A stretch of DNA of 64,000 bases from Micromonospora halophytica (lineage in GTDB: Bacteria; Actinomycetota; Actinomycetes; Mycobacteriales; Micromonosporaceae), in NCBI RefSeq assembly GCF_900090245.1, contig NZ_FMDN01000023.1:29706-93705 (forward strand). The letters run 5' to 3'. The notes under the pieces were generated by a model that saw only the letters and a program-made list of their open reading frames with translations, was not told where the DNA came from and did not search any database. This document shows positions 18,304 to 26,640 of this stretch, piece after piece (within the stretch, counting starts at the first letter, position 1; every line of letters begins with the position of its first letter). A program made the translations under genes and the position numbers.

Positions 18304-20229
18304 ATGACCGATTCCGCGAGTGGATCGCAGCACCTGGACTTCCTCTATGTCGAGGGCGAACGCCTCGGCTGGGTCTTCCGCGACCGGAATCGCTTTCGCC
18401 ACCGCTATCGCGAGCCGTACCCGACCATCGAGCCCGTACGGGACGAGGTCTTCTTCGACGCGGCGACGGCGGGCGTGGACAAGTGGCGCCGTCTGCGGCG
18501 GTGGGTGGGCATCGGCGTCGGCGTGACGGTGGTTCTCCTCTGTCTCGGGATCGTCGGCAAGGGGCCCTCCAACCTGATCGTCATCCTCGCGACAGGGCTC
18601 GCGGTGATGGTGGGTGGCGGGTGGCTGAGCTGGTCCAACAGTCGCTCCGCGGAGGAGGGGCCGCAGCGGGAGCGGGAGAAGCAGCTGCGGCGCTACGAGG
18701 CCGAGTGCGCGTGGTGGGAGCAGCGTCGCGAGTATTTCGACGCCCGGGAGCGGGAGCGGGTCAGCGGCTATCTCGAATGGGGTGCCGCGCTGCTGCCGCC
18801 CACGACCCGCCGGGTCGACATCGTCGGTGGCAGCGTCTGGGGCTGGGAGGCGGTGTTGACCGTGATGGGGGCCTCCATGCTGCGTACCCACGGTGCGATG
18901 ACCGTCGTGGACTTCTCCGGCGAGGCCGCCTGTCACGAACTGGTCTGGCTCGCCCGGGAAGTCGATGTCGACGTCACCGCCGTCCGATTGCCCGACCAGG
19001 TCGGCGAGACCACCCTCTTCTCCGACCTGGACGGACGGGGCCTGGTCGACAGCCTCGTCGAGGCGATGCACGGGGACGCACCCGCCGGCCGCCGGGCCGA
19101 CCGCGCCCAGGACGACCGCATCCTGTCGGCCGTCTGCCGGGCGCTCGGTGAGGATGTCACGATCCACCGGATCGCCGCGGCGGTCAGCGTCCTGCTCGAC
19201 GAGCCGGGTAGCTTTCCGGAGCTGAGCGAGGCCGAGCGGGAGCACATCAGCGGCTCGCTCTTCTCGGACGAGTTTCGGCGCCAGGCCCATCCGAACCTGC
19301 AGCGGATCGAATCCCACCTGTACCCGCTGCGCGAACTGTTCGCCGCGACCGACCAGGGGCAGGACCGGCACGATCTGGGGATGCCCGGGTTGACCTGCCT
19401 CGTCTACGAGAACGCCGCGCACAACGCGCGGGAGGAACTGGTCAAGGAGTTGGTGTTCCAGGGGCTGGTGCAGCGGCTCTCCTCACCGAGGTCGTTCGTC
19501 GGCCCGTTGGTCGTCGCCGGCGCGGACGACCTCAGCCACCGGCACATCGAGCGGCTGACCGACCTGTGCACACGTCGCGGGGTTCGGCTCGTGCTGATGT
19601 TCCGTCACCTGCGGGACTCAGCAGTGCGCGCCGTCGGCGCGGACGTGGTCGCGTTCATGCGCCTGAGCAACCACGAGGAGGCCGCGCGGGCGGCCGACTT
19701 CATCGGCCGGCAACACACCTTCGTCCTCAGCCAGCTCACCCGTACGCTCGGCGGCAGCCAGACGCACTCTGAGGGCAACAGCCTCGGATTCTCGGACCAG
19801 ACCAGCGGCGCGTGGCCACGGCACGTCAGCGTCGGCCGGAGTTGGACCCACACCAGGTCGGTCGCCGACAGCGCGAACTGGAACGACTCGCAGAGCGAGC
19901 AACGAGTGTACGAGTACGTGGTCGAGCCACGTACTCTTCAGGATCTGCCGGACTATGCGCTGATCGAGGTCACGCAGGGCACGGGGAGCCTGTCGGTACG
20001 CAGTGTGGAGTGCAACCCGGACATCGTCTCTCTTCCCCGGGTCACCACCGGTCCACTGCCCGACCTGCCGTTCCCGCACCCGTCGCAGGCGGCGGCACAG
20101 CCGTCCGGGGAGCAGAGCGGACCGCAGCTGAACCTGCCCGGACAGCCGGGCCCGGCCGGACGACCACGCCCCGGCTACGACGACGAGTTCGAGTGGGCCG
20201 AGGAGCACCGCCCGGAGGACTGGCGGTGA
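18304..20229 (+). CDS. Membrane-anchored coupling-protein-like protein with degenerate P-loop
   Basis: 641 residues. Two membrane helices (about 68-85 and 90-106) precede a charged coiled linker and a large cytoplasmic domain. At 175-182 the sequence GGSVWGWE occupies the place where VirD4/TraG-like ATPases carry GxxGxGK[ST]: the lysine and glycines are lost, so ATP hydrolysis is unlikely. Further features follow such ATPases: VVDFSGEA, LVVAGADDL as a Walker-B-like strand, and GVRLVLMFRHLR. Residues about 475-545 are rich in Ser, Thr, Gly and aromatic residues. The tail is Pro-rich. It overlaps the HerA-like ATPase gene by four bases, so an obligate pair of inactive and active ATPases is inferred. 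I know of no characterised homologue. Confidence 0.72.
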   Translation: MTDSASGSQHLDFLYVEGERLGWVFRDRNRFRHRYREPYPTIEPVRDEVFFDAATAGVDKWRRLRRWVGIGVGVTVVLLCLGIVGKGPSNLIVILATGLAVMVGGGWLSWSNSRSAEEGPQREREKQLRRYEAECAWWEQRREYFDARERERVSGYLEWGAALLPPTTRRVDIVGGSVWGWEAVLTVMGASMLRTHGAMTVVDFSGEAACHELVWLAREVDVDVTAVRLPDQVGETTLFSDLDGRGLVDSLVEAMHGDAPAGRRADRAQDDRILSAVCRALGEDVTIHRIAAAVSVLLDEPGSFPELSEAEREHISGSLFSDEFRRQAHPNLQRIESHLYPLRELFAATDQGQDRHDLGMPGLTCLVYENAAHNAREELVKELVFQGLVQRLSSPRSFVGPLVVAGADDLSHRHIERLTDLCTRRGVRLVLMFRHLRDSAVRAVGADVVAFMRLSNHEEAARAADFIGRQHTFVLSQLTRTLGGSQTHSEGNSLGFSDQTSGAWPRHVSVGRSWTHTRSVADSANWNDSQSEQRVYEYVVEPRTLQDLPDYALIEVTQGTGSLSVRSVECNPDIVSLPRVTTGPLPDLPFPHPSQAAAQPSGEQSGPQLNLPGQPGPAGRPRPGYDDEFEWAEEHRPEDWR

Positions 20230-23200
20230 CATCTGCCGCCGACCCCCGGTGGGGCGTACGCGGCTGGCTCGACCACGCGACGGCGTACCGGATCGTGGAG
20301 CTGCCTCGGGTGCCCCCGCTGGTGGACCGGGCACGCGGTGACGCGGGGCGCCGGCAGCGGCTGGCCGCCGTCGTCGCGGCCTACCACGCGGCCGGCGTGA
20401 CCGGTGGCGGCGGCCGCACGGTCGTCGGCTGGTGTCGGCCGCACGAGCAGAGCGGCGTGCACGTCTTCACCGGCGGCGGGGTCGAGGCCGCGGGTGCTGC
20501 CGCGGCGGCGGATGCCGCCGGCCGGCACCGGTCCAGCCTCTTCGCCGGCGCGGTCGGCCTGGCCTACCCCGCCGGAGGGTTGGCCGGGCTGCTCGACGCG
20601 TTGCCCTGCTGGACACGGATCGCAGGGATGACCGACGGCCTGGTCGAGGATCGCGACGACCGGGAGCAGGCCGCCGAGCTGCGCCCAAGGCTCGACGAAG
20701 GTCTGCTCGGCGTCTGGCAGGGCGCCTTCGCGTGGCTGCTGCTCGCCGACCCGGTCCCCGCCGACGAGGTCGCGGAGCAGGCCCGTCGGCTGGCCGCCCA
20801 GGAACGCGACGCCAAGGCCCGGGGTTCGTCGCCCACCCAGGCGGTACGCGCCCTGCGCCTCGGCCGCCGGCACCGGGAACTGGCCACCGCCGAGACACTC
20901 GGGTGGTGGCGGATCGACCTGTTGGCCGCCGGCACGACCCCGCAGGCAGCCGCGGCCGTGGCGGGCCTGCTCTGCGCGTCGGTCGACCTGCACGGCCTGC
21001 CGTACGCGCTGGCGCCCACCCGAGCCTCGGGCGACCTGACCGGCCTGCTCGAGCGGGCCGAACTGGCCACCGTGGCCGATGAGCCGCCCCGGTCCCCGGG
21101 GCCCTCTCCGGCGTTGTCGAACGGCTCGTTCCTCGGCAGTTCGTCGCTGCTCGCCGCGCTGGCGGTCCCTCCGACGGAGGAGGCGCCCGGAGTGCGCCTG
21201 ACCCTACGGTCGGACTTCGACGTCGCTCCGGAGACCACCGCCGTCGAGGTGTCCCCCCGGCCCTCCGCACAGGAGGTGGATGACACCGTGGCCGACCGGG
21301 GACGGGCCGGGGTCCGCGCCGAGTCGGTGGCGATCGGCGCGGTGCTCGACCGGCACGGCAACGCGGGTGACCAGTTGCGGATACCGCTGAGCAGTCTCAA
21401 CCGGCACACCTTCGTCTGTGGCGCGACCGGGGCGGGCAAGTCGCAGACCGTACGGCACCTGCTCGAACAGGCCGTCGAGGCGGGGCTGCCCTGGCTGGTG
21501 ATCGAACCGGCCAAGGCCGAGTACCGGCGGATGGCCAACCGGCTGCCGCCGGCGAGCGTCGTCGCGATCCGCCCCGGCGAGGCCTCGGCGCCCCCCGCGG
21601 GGTTCAACCCGCTGCGGCCGGTGCCCGGCTTCCCGCTGCAGACCCACGCGGACCTCGTCCGTGCCCTCTTCCTCGCCGCCTTCGACGCCGACGAGCCCTT
21701 CCCGCAGGTGCTCGGCGCCGCCCTGGCCCGCTCGTACGAACAGCTCGGGTGGGACCTGGCCCTGGGTGAGCCGCGGCTGCCCGGGCACCGGCCCCGCTAT
21801 CCCGACCTGAGCGACCTGCAACACGTCGCCGAGGAGGTGGTGGACCAGATCGGGTACGGCCGTGAGGTCGCCGACAACGTCCGCGGATTCATCCGGGTCA
21901 GGCTGGCCAGCCTGCGGCTGGGCACGACCGGCAGCTTCTTCGAAGGCGGCCACCCCATCGACATCGGACGCCTGCTGGACTCGAACGTGGTCTTCGAGAT
22001 CGAGGACGTCGGTGACGACCGGGACAAGGCCTTCCTCATGGGAGCCCTGCTCATCCAGCTGACCGAGCACCTGAGGGTGCGGGTTCGCCGCCAGGACCGC
22101 ACGACCGCGTCCACCCTGCGACACCTGAGTGTCTTCGAGGAGTCGCACCGGCTGTTGCGGCGTGCCGACCGGCCGGGACCGGCCGCGCACGCCGTGGAGC
22201 TGTTCGCCGGTCTGCTGGCCGAGATCCGTGCGTACGGCGAGGGCCTGGTGATCGCCGAGCAGATCCCGGAGAAGCTCACCCCGGACGTCGTCAAGAACAC
22301 CGCCGTGAAGATCATCCACAGGTTGCCCGCGCGCGACGACCGGGACGTCGTCGGCGCGACGGTCAACCTCACCGAACGGCAGTCGCAGTTCGTCGTGACG
22401 CTTCCGGCCGGCGTCGGCGCGGTCTTCACCGACGGCATGGACCACCCGGTGCTGGTACGCGTACCCGACGGCAGCGATCGGGAGAACGCCGCGCCGGCCG
22501 TGACCGCCGACCCGGCGCAGATCATCGGCCGGCGCAGCGCCAGCTGCGGCGCTGCCTGCCTGGCCCGGCCCTGCACCCTGCGGGACATGCGCCGGGCGCA
22601 GCTGCTGCTGGCGGACCAGCCCTGGTTGCGGCTCTGGGGCGAACTGGCGGTGCTGGGGCACCTCACCGGCTGGCCCACCCCGGCCATCCGTGCCGAACTG
22701 ATCCAGGTCCTGCGGCGGATGCCGGTACGGCTGCGCGAGTGCGCCCTCTCGCACGCGGTCGACGGTGCGGTCGCCGCGCGGTCCGCGCACCTGTCGAGCC
22801 GGTGCGACCCCGACGAGCTGGCCGAGCACGTCGTCGACTCGCTGCACTGGACGGCCTTCGGCGGCGGGCACTGCGCGCAGCAGGAAACCGAATATCTCGC
22901 CCACCGGTACCGCTGGGCGGTGCTGCGCGACGACCTCCGGGCCGAGGTGGACGCGGCGCCGGCCGGAGCCGGACGCTCCGCGCGAAGCGCCGAGTGGGCG
23001 CGACGGTACGGCGTGGAGATTCCCGGCCGTACCGTGCGCGAGCAGTTCGACGCCGTCTCGGCGTTGTTCGACGTCGACCAGCGCGACCGGGCAGCCTGCC
23101 GGGTCGTGGCCCTCGGGTCCCGTACGCCGTCGTTGATCGAGACGGCAGTCGGGGCGGCGTACGACACGCCGTCCTGGCCCGACCGGCTCACCGAGGCCGT

Positions 23201-23273
23201 CGACACCCACTTCGCCGACTGCCGATGGCCGACGCGCGTCCTCGCGGCCGGCCGGTACGCCAGGGAGGTGTGA
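20226..23273 (+). CDS. HerA/VirB4-like ATP-binding protein with Cys-rich C-terminal extension
   Basis: 1,015 residues, starting with GTG at 20226 inside the previous stop. The N-terminal 390 residues are unique to this actinobacterial family. The P-loop ATPase domain follows: GATGAGKSQT from residue 399, LVIEPAKAEYR, GFNPLRP, FEIEDVGDDRDKAFLMGALL and Walker B-like LSVFEESHRLL (about 635-645), with a HerA/FtsK-type arginine region IVGATVNLTERQSQFVV. The C-terminal 240 residues begin with a cysteine cluster (SCGAACLARPC, about 773-783). Such ATPases move DNA or proteins as hexamers; with a membrane partner lacking a working P-loop it may drive transfer or act in defence. Function unproven. Confidence 0.8.
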   Translation: MTSAADPRWGVRGWLDHATAYRIVELPRVPPLVDRARGDAGRRQRLAAVVAAYHAAGVTGGGGRTVVGWCRPHEQSGVHVFTGGGVEAAGAAAAADAAGRHRSSLFAGAVGLAYPAGGLAGLLDALPCWTRIAGMTDGLVEDRDDREQAAELRPRLDEGLLGVWQGAFAWLLLADPVPADEVAEQARRLAAQERDAKARGSSPTQAVRALRLGRRHRELATAETLGWWRIDLLAAGTTPQAAAAVAGLLCASVDLHGLPYALAPTRASGDLTGLLERAELATVADEPPRSPGPSPALSNGSFLGSSSLLAALAVPPTEEAPGVRLTLRSDFDVAPETTAVEVSPRPSAQEVDDTVADRGRAGVRAESVAIGAVLDRHGNAGDQLRIPLSSLNRHTFVCGATGAGKSQTVRHLLEQAVEAGLPWLVIEPAKAEYRRMANRLPPASVVAIRPGEASAPPAGFNPLRPVPGFPLQTHADLVRALFLAAFDADEPFPQVLGAALARSYEQLGWDLALGEPRLPGHRPRYPDLSDLQHVAEEVVDQIGYGREVADNVRGFIRVRLASLRLGTTGSFFEGGHPIDIGRLLDSNVVFEIEDVGDDRDKAFLMGALLIQLTEHLRVRVRRQDRTTASTLRHLSVFEESHRLLRRADRPGPAAHAVELFAGLLAEIRAYGEGLVIAEQIPEKLTPDVVKNTAVKIIHRLPARDDRDVVGATVNLTERQSQFVVTLPAGVGAVFTDGMDHPVLVRVPDGSDRENAAPAVTADPAQIIGRRSASCGAACLARPCTLRDMRRAQLLLADQPWLRLWGELAVLGHLTGWPTPAIRAELIQVLRRMPVRLRECALSHAVDGAVAARSAHLSSRCDPDELAEHVVDSLHWTAFGGGHCAQQETEYLAHRYRWAVLRDDLRAEVDAAPAGAGRSARSAEWARRYGVEIPGRTVREQFDAVSALFDVDQRDRAACRVVALGSRTPSLIETAVGAAYDTPSWPDRLTEAVDTHFADCRWPTRVLAAGRYAREV

Positions 23274-23276
23274 CGG

Positions 23277-23828
23277 ATGAGTCCACGCGGGGACGACCCC
23301 CTGTACACGGCCGACGGGCCGGACGACGACCGCCGCGACACGCGACGCTCCGAGAGCACCGGGCGAGGCGAGGATCATGACCGGGCGGAGCAGTTGCCTG
23401 AGCAGGGCGACGAGCGCGACGCCGGAGAGCCGGACACGTGGGCGGAGACGCGGGACCGGGCCGAGGAGCAGGCGGCGACCGCCGACGCGTCGCTGCGAGA
23501 GCGGATGCAGGCGGGGGTGCACCGGGCCGGCGAGGTCGCGGCGGGCTCTGCCGGGGTGCTGCTGGTCTCGCTGACCAGCTTCTTCACCACGGACGACAAG
23601 CTGCCCGAGGCCGCCCGGATCGCGACGGCGGCCTCGGATGTCGTCGAGGAGGTGGCATCGGATACCAGGAAGAGGAAGGAGCACGAGGGGGAGGCGGAGG
23701 AGCCCGACCAGGGCGACGATGGGCAGGAGCAACTGCCGCCGGGCCGCGAGGGCGACCGGCCGGCGGCGGACCGGGCAGCTGGCCCCGCTGACGGTGTCGA
23801 CGTGGATTCCTCAGGCCGAGGCGGGTGA
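23277..23828 (+). CDS. Acidic, largely disordered protein of the ATPase operon
   Basis: 183 residues, very rich in Asp, Glu, Arg and Gly at both ends, with one more ordered segment (about 80-125) containing an amphipathic helix and a short hydrophobic run AGVLLVSLTSFF. No family recognised. Its ATG lies three bases after the ATPase stop, so it is part of the same operon. Composition suggests an adaptor or chaperone-like partner, but that is inference. Confidence 0.6.
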   Translation: MSPRGDDPLYTADGPDDDRRDTRRSESTGRGEDHDRAEQLPEQGDERDAGEPDTWAETRDRAEEQAATADASLRERMQAGVHRAGEVAAGSAGVLLVSLTSFFTTDDKLPEAARIATAASDVVEEVASDTRKRKEHEGEAEEPDQGDDGQEQLPPGREGDRPAADRAAGPADGVDVDSSGRGG

Positions 23829-24026
23829 GCCCTCCTTCCGCAGCCCGTCTCCGGCCAAGATCACGAACTGTCGCTGCGGCGTCAGGAGACGTCGATTCGA
23901 GGGGCGCTGTCGCGGTTGCGGCGGCGGCCGGCTGTCGCGCCTACGCCCCGTGCTCGGGGCGGTTCACCGTACGCCTCTTTCGCGGTTCCCGGGCCTGGGC
24001 ACATGTTCCGCTGGGAGACTCGCCGG

Positions 24027-25349
24027 GTGAACGGCGGATGGGAGCGGCGCCTGGGGCCGATCGTCCAGGGGGCACCCGGTGCGCGGGTGGACCGGTTCGA
24101 GATCTACTTCGACCTGGTCTACGTCTTCTCCTTCTTCATCATCGCCCGGGCCACCGCCGCCGACCTCTCCGGCCGGGGCCTGCTGCACGCCGTGCTGCTC
24201 CTGGCCGTGCTCTGGTGGTGCTGGGTCATCCACAGCCTGGTCGCCAATCGGATCCGCCTGGGTGAAGGCTTCGTGCCGGTGGTCATGGTGGTGGCCATCG
24301 TGGCGCTCTTCGCCTTCGCCCTAGCCAGCCCTCAGGCGTTCCGAGAGCATGGTGAGGGGATCTCCGGTCCACTTCTGATCGCTTCGAGTTACTTGGTGAT
24401 CCGCCTTGTGCACATCGGGGTCTACTGGTATTCGATCCGGCATGACCGCCGTGAGGTGGGGCAGATCCGTCCCTATGCGTTCGAGTTGGCGGGCAGCGTC
24501 GCGCTGCTGTTCTCGGCCGCCCTGATACCGCCACAGCTGGATGATCCACAAGTCGGTGCGCTGGTGCGGGAGGCGATCTGGATCGCCTTGGTGCTCGGCC
24601 AGTACGGGGTTCCCCTGGTGACCGGGACCCAGGGTTGGGTGGTCGTCTCCGCCGAGCACTGGACCGAGCGATACGACCTCATCCTCATGATTGCCCTCGG
24701 TGAATCGCTGATCTCGATTGGTGTTGGCAGCGACGTGGTCGGCGGCCCCATCACCTGGCCGATGCTGTTGGCGGCCACGATGGGCATTGTTGGCGTCTCC
24801 TGCCTGTGGTGGGCGCACTTCGACCTCATCGCTCCCGCCGCCCGCCTCGCTCTGCACGGCACGCACGGCGATGCCCGGACCCGGATGGTCCGGGACGCGT
24901 ATCACGACTTCTACCTGATCATGCTCGTCGGTATCGTGATGTTCGCGCTTGGCGGCGAGGAGTTGCTACACCACGTGGGCAGCGACGCCCGGCTGGACGA
25001 GCCGCTGCGGGGCCCGGGAATGGCGCTGCTCTGCGGGGGCGTCGCCTGCTACCTGCTCGGCAGTCTGCTGTTCCAGCTCCGCACCCTGCACACCATCTCC
25101 TGGACCAGGGTAGGCGTGGTGTTGGTACTGGCGGCGTTCACGCCGCTGGCCGTGCACCTGCCGGTCCTGGTGGCGCTGGCGCTCATCCTGGCGACCCAAC
25201 TCGTGATGGTCACCGTGGAGATGTTCCTGTTCGCAGGCTCCCGGCACGCGTTGCGCGCCGCCGTGCTGGAGGAACGGACGGCGCACGAAGCGTACGAGAC
25301 GGCCTGGCGGCGACCACGCACGAACGAGCTTCCTCCGGGCGGCTCATGA
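24027..25349 (+). CDS. ltrA: Low temperature requirement protein A (LtrA) family membrane protein
   Basis: 440 residues with about eleven hydrophobic helices and the LtrA signature close to the N-terminus (VDRFEIYFDLVYVFSFF) plus the internal motif LILMIALGESLISIG. The family is named from a Listeria cold-growth locus; its biochemical role is unknown. GTG 24027 was chosen because GGGAG lies about 9 bases upstream; ATG 24003 would add eight residues but lacks a clear site. It is convergent with the TetR/SRPBCC unit. Confidence 0.88.
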   Translation: MNGGWERRLGPIVQGAPGARVDRFEIYFDLVYVFSFFIIARATAADLSGRGLLHAVLLLAVLWWCWVIHSLVANRIRLGEGFVPVVMVVAIVALFAFALASPQAFREHGEGISGPLLIASSYLVIRLVHIGVYWYSIRHDRREVGQIRPYAFELAGSVALLFSAALIPPQLDDPQVGALVREAIWIALVLGQYGVPLVTGTQGWVVVSAEHWTERYDLILMIALGESLISIGVGSDVVGGPITWPMLLAATMGIVGVSCLWWAHFDLIAPAARLALHGTHGDARTRMVRDAYHDFYLIMLVGIVMFALGGEELLHHVGSDARLDEPLRGPGMALLCGGVACYLLGSLLFQLRTLHTISWTRVGVVLVLAAFTPLAVHLPVLVALALILATQLVMVTVEMFLFAGSRHALRAAVLEERTAHEAYETAWRRPRTNELPPGGS

Positions 25350-25411
25350 GGGGACCTCGACCCCTAGCTCACCGGGCGCGGGCGTCTGCCTGAGGGTGGG
25401 CCGTCGAAGCT

Positions 25412-26023
25412 TCACGTCTGTTCTTCGGCACGGAGGGTGGCGGTCGACCCGGCACCGGACCCGGTGGCGCGCGTAGGCTGAACCAGCAACTCGGACAGTA
25501 GGTCACCGGCGGCGTCGAGGATCTCTCGCTCGCCGGTGACCAGCAGGTCCAGGATCAGCCCTCGGGTGGCGGCCAGTCCCAGCCTGGCCCGCTGCCGCGC
25601 TTCGGCCGGATCGAAGCCCCGCTGCACCAGCAGTTCGGCGAGTGGCTCGGCCCAGGCGTCGACGACGGTGGCCCGAAACGAGTCCGTCCACGGGCGCCGG
25701 TAGATGGCGTGCGAGTAGATCTCGAAGAACAGCCGGGTGGCCGGCGCCAGCGTCGGATCGCTGACCCGGCGCCAGAACTGTCGGCCCACCTCGGTCAGGT
25801 CGCCCTCCGGCGAGACAAGGTCGGCCAGGGCCGTGCGCTGGGCCGCCTCGATCCGCTCCACGATGGCGACGAGCAACTGCTCTCGGGTGCCGAAGTGGTA
25901 GATGAGCATGCGGTGGCTGGTTCCGACACCCGCAGCGATCTCCCGGATGCTCAGGTCACTGAAGCCGCTGTCCTGCAGGTACGCCATGCACCGGTCGAGG
26001 AGTGCCTCGCGGGCGGCACTCAC
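25412..26023 (-). CDS. TetR family transcriptional regulator
   Basis: 203 residues. The N-terminal HTH reads SIREIAAGVGTSHRMLIYHF followed by GTREQLLVAIVERIEAAQ, typical of TetR proteins; the rest is an all-helical ligand domain. GTG start 26023 overlaps the SRPBCC stop by four bases, so the two genes are translationally coupled. The 22-bp dyad at 26436-26457 just before the operon is its probable operator and implies autoregulation. Confidence 0.92.
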   Translation of the reverse strand: MSAAREALLDRCMAYLQDSGFSDLSIREIAAGVGTSHRMLIYHFGTREQLLVAIVERIEAAQRTALADLVSPEGDLTEVGRQFWRRVSDPTLAPATRLFFEIYSHAIYRRPWTDSFRATVVDAWAEPLAELLVQRGFDPAEARQRARLGLAATRGLILDLLVTGEREILDAAGDLLSELLVQPTRATGSGAGSTATLRAEEQT

Positions 26024-26448
26024 TGCTCGCTAGCCGCCTTGAGCCCGGCCGCCTCCAGCGCCAGGAACCGGCGGGTCTTGCCACCCATCAGCACGTTGAG
26101 CAGTCCGGCGAGCGGGCCGGTCTGGTCCACGCCGATGGTGATCTGAGTCGTGCCGTCCGGGTTCGTGGCGAGCCGGTGGAAGCCGGAGGTGCGCACGCCG
26201 GGGGAGCGGGTCTCCCAGGTGAATGACTCGCCATCCCGAACTGCGCTGACCCGCCAGACCAGGGGTGGCATACCGGGCTGCTTGATCCGGAACCGGTGCC
26301 CGAGCGTGAGATCGCGGCCGTCGAGTGGCCGTACCTCCTCTATGGACTTGGTCCACAGCGGCCAGGTGGTCACCGCGGTCAGCGCATCCCAGGCCCGTGC
26401 CTGCGCCGCCCTCGTCGCAATCGTCTGCTCATAACGTATGTACCGAAT
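26020..26448 (-). CDS. SRPBCC family protein, start codon unclear
   Basis: About 140 residues of the START/Bet v1-like (SRPBCC) fold: YEQTIATRAAQARAWDAL, then TTWPLWTKSIEEV, LGHRFRIKQPG and LLNVLMGGKTRRFLALEAAG. These proteins bind or modify hydrophobic ligands. The domain normally begins a few residues before YEQ, but no ATG, GTG or TTG exists there in frame; only ATT (26448) or ATA (26439) occur, both within the operator dyad. The frame is open far upstream, to a GTG/TTG about 26552. The start given is therefore a placeholder. It is coupled to the TetR gene downstream. Confidence 0.7.
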   Translation of the reverse strand: MRYIRYEQTIATRAAQARAWDALTAVTTWPLWTKSIEEVRPLDGRDLTLGHRFRIKQPGMPPLVWRVSAVRDGESFTWETRSPGVRTSGFHRLATNPDGTTQITIGVDQTGPLAGLLNVLMGGKTRRFLALEAAGLKAASEQ

Positions 26449-26457
26449 GGTACATAC
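26436..26457. promoter_or_regulatory. TetR-type operator of the SRPBCC-TetR operon
   Basis: GTATGTACC (26436-26444) and GGTACATAC (26449-26457) form a perfect 9-bp dyad around GAAT. It is markedly AT-richer than its surroundings and lies at the 5' end of the SRPBCC-TetR unit, the expected place for an autoregulatory TetR site. Confidence 0.75.
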
Positions 26458-26640
26458 TGCAGCGCGGGGTGGGTGATCCCGACCCGGCCCGCGCCGTCCC
26501 AGCCGCCGATCGTGCAGGAACGCGAAGATCGAGTTCGCCGGCAACACCTCGCCGCAGAACCGGCTCACCGGATCCAGCAGGTCCAAGATAGAAGTCGATG
26601 GCCGCCACGCCGGCGGCAGCCATCGTTCAACACCAGCCAC

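Noticed and set aside
26495..26570. Transposase-like fragment (GEVLPANSIFAFLHDRRL) upstream of the SRPBCC gene on the minus strand
   Set aside because: It recalls the N-terminus of IS1182-type transposases but is only about 20 residues long, with no inverted repeats; too short to support.
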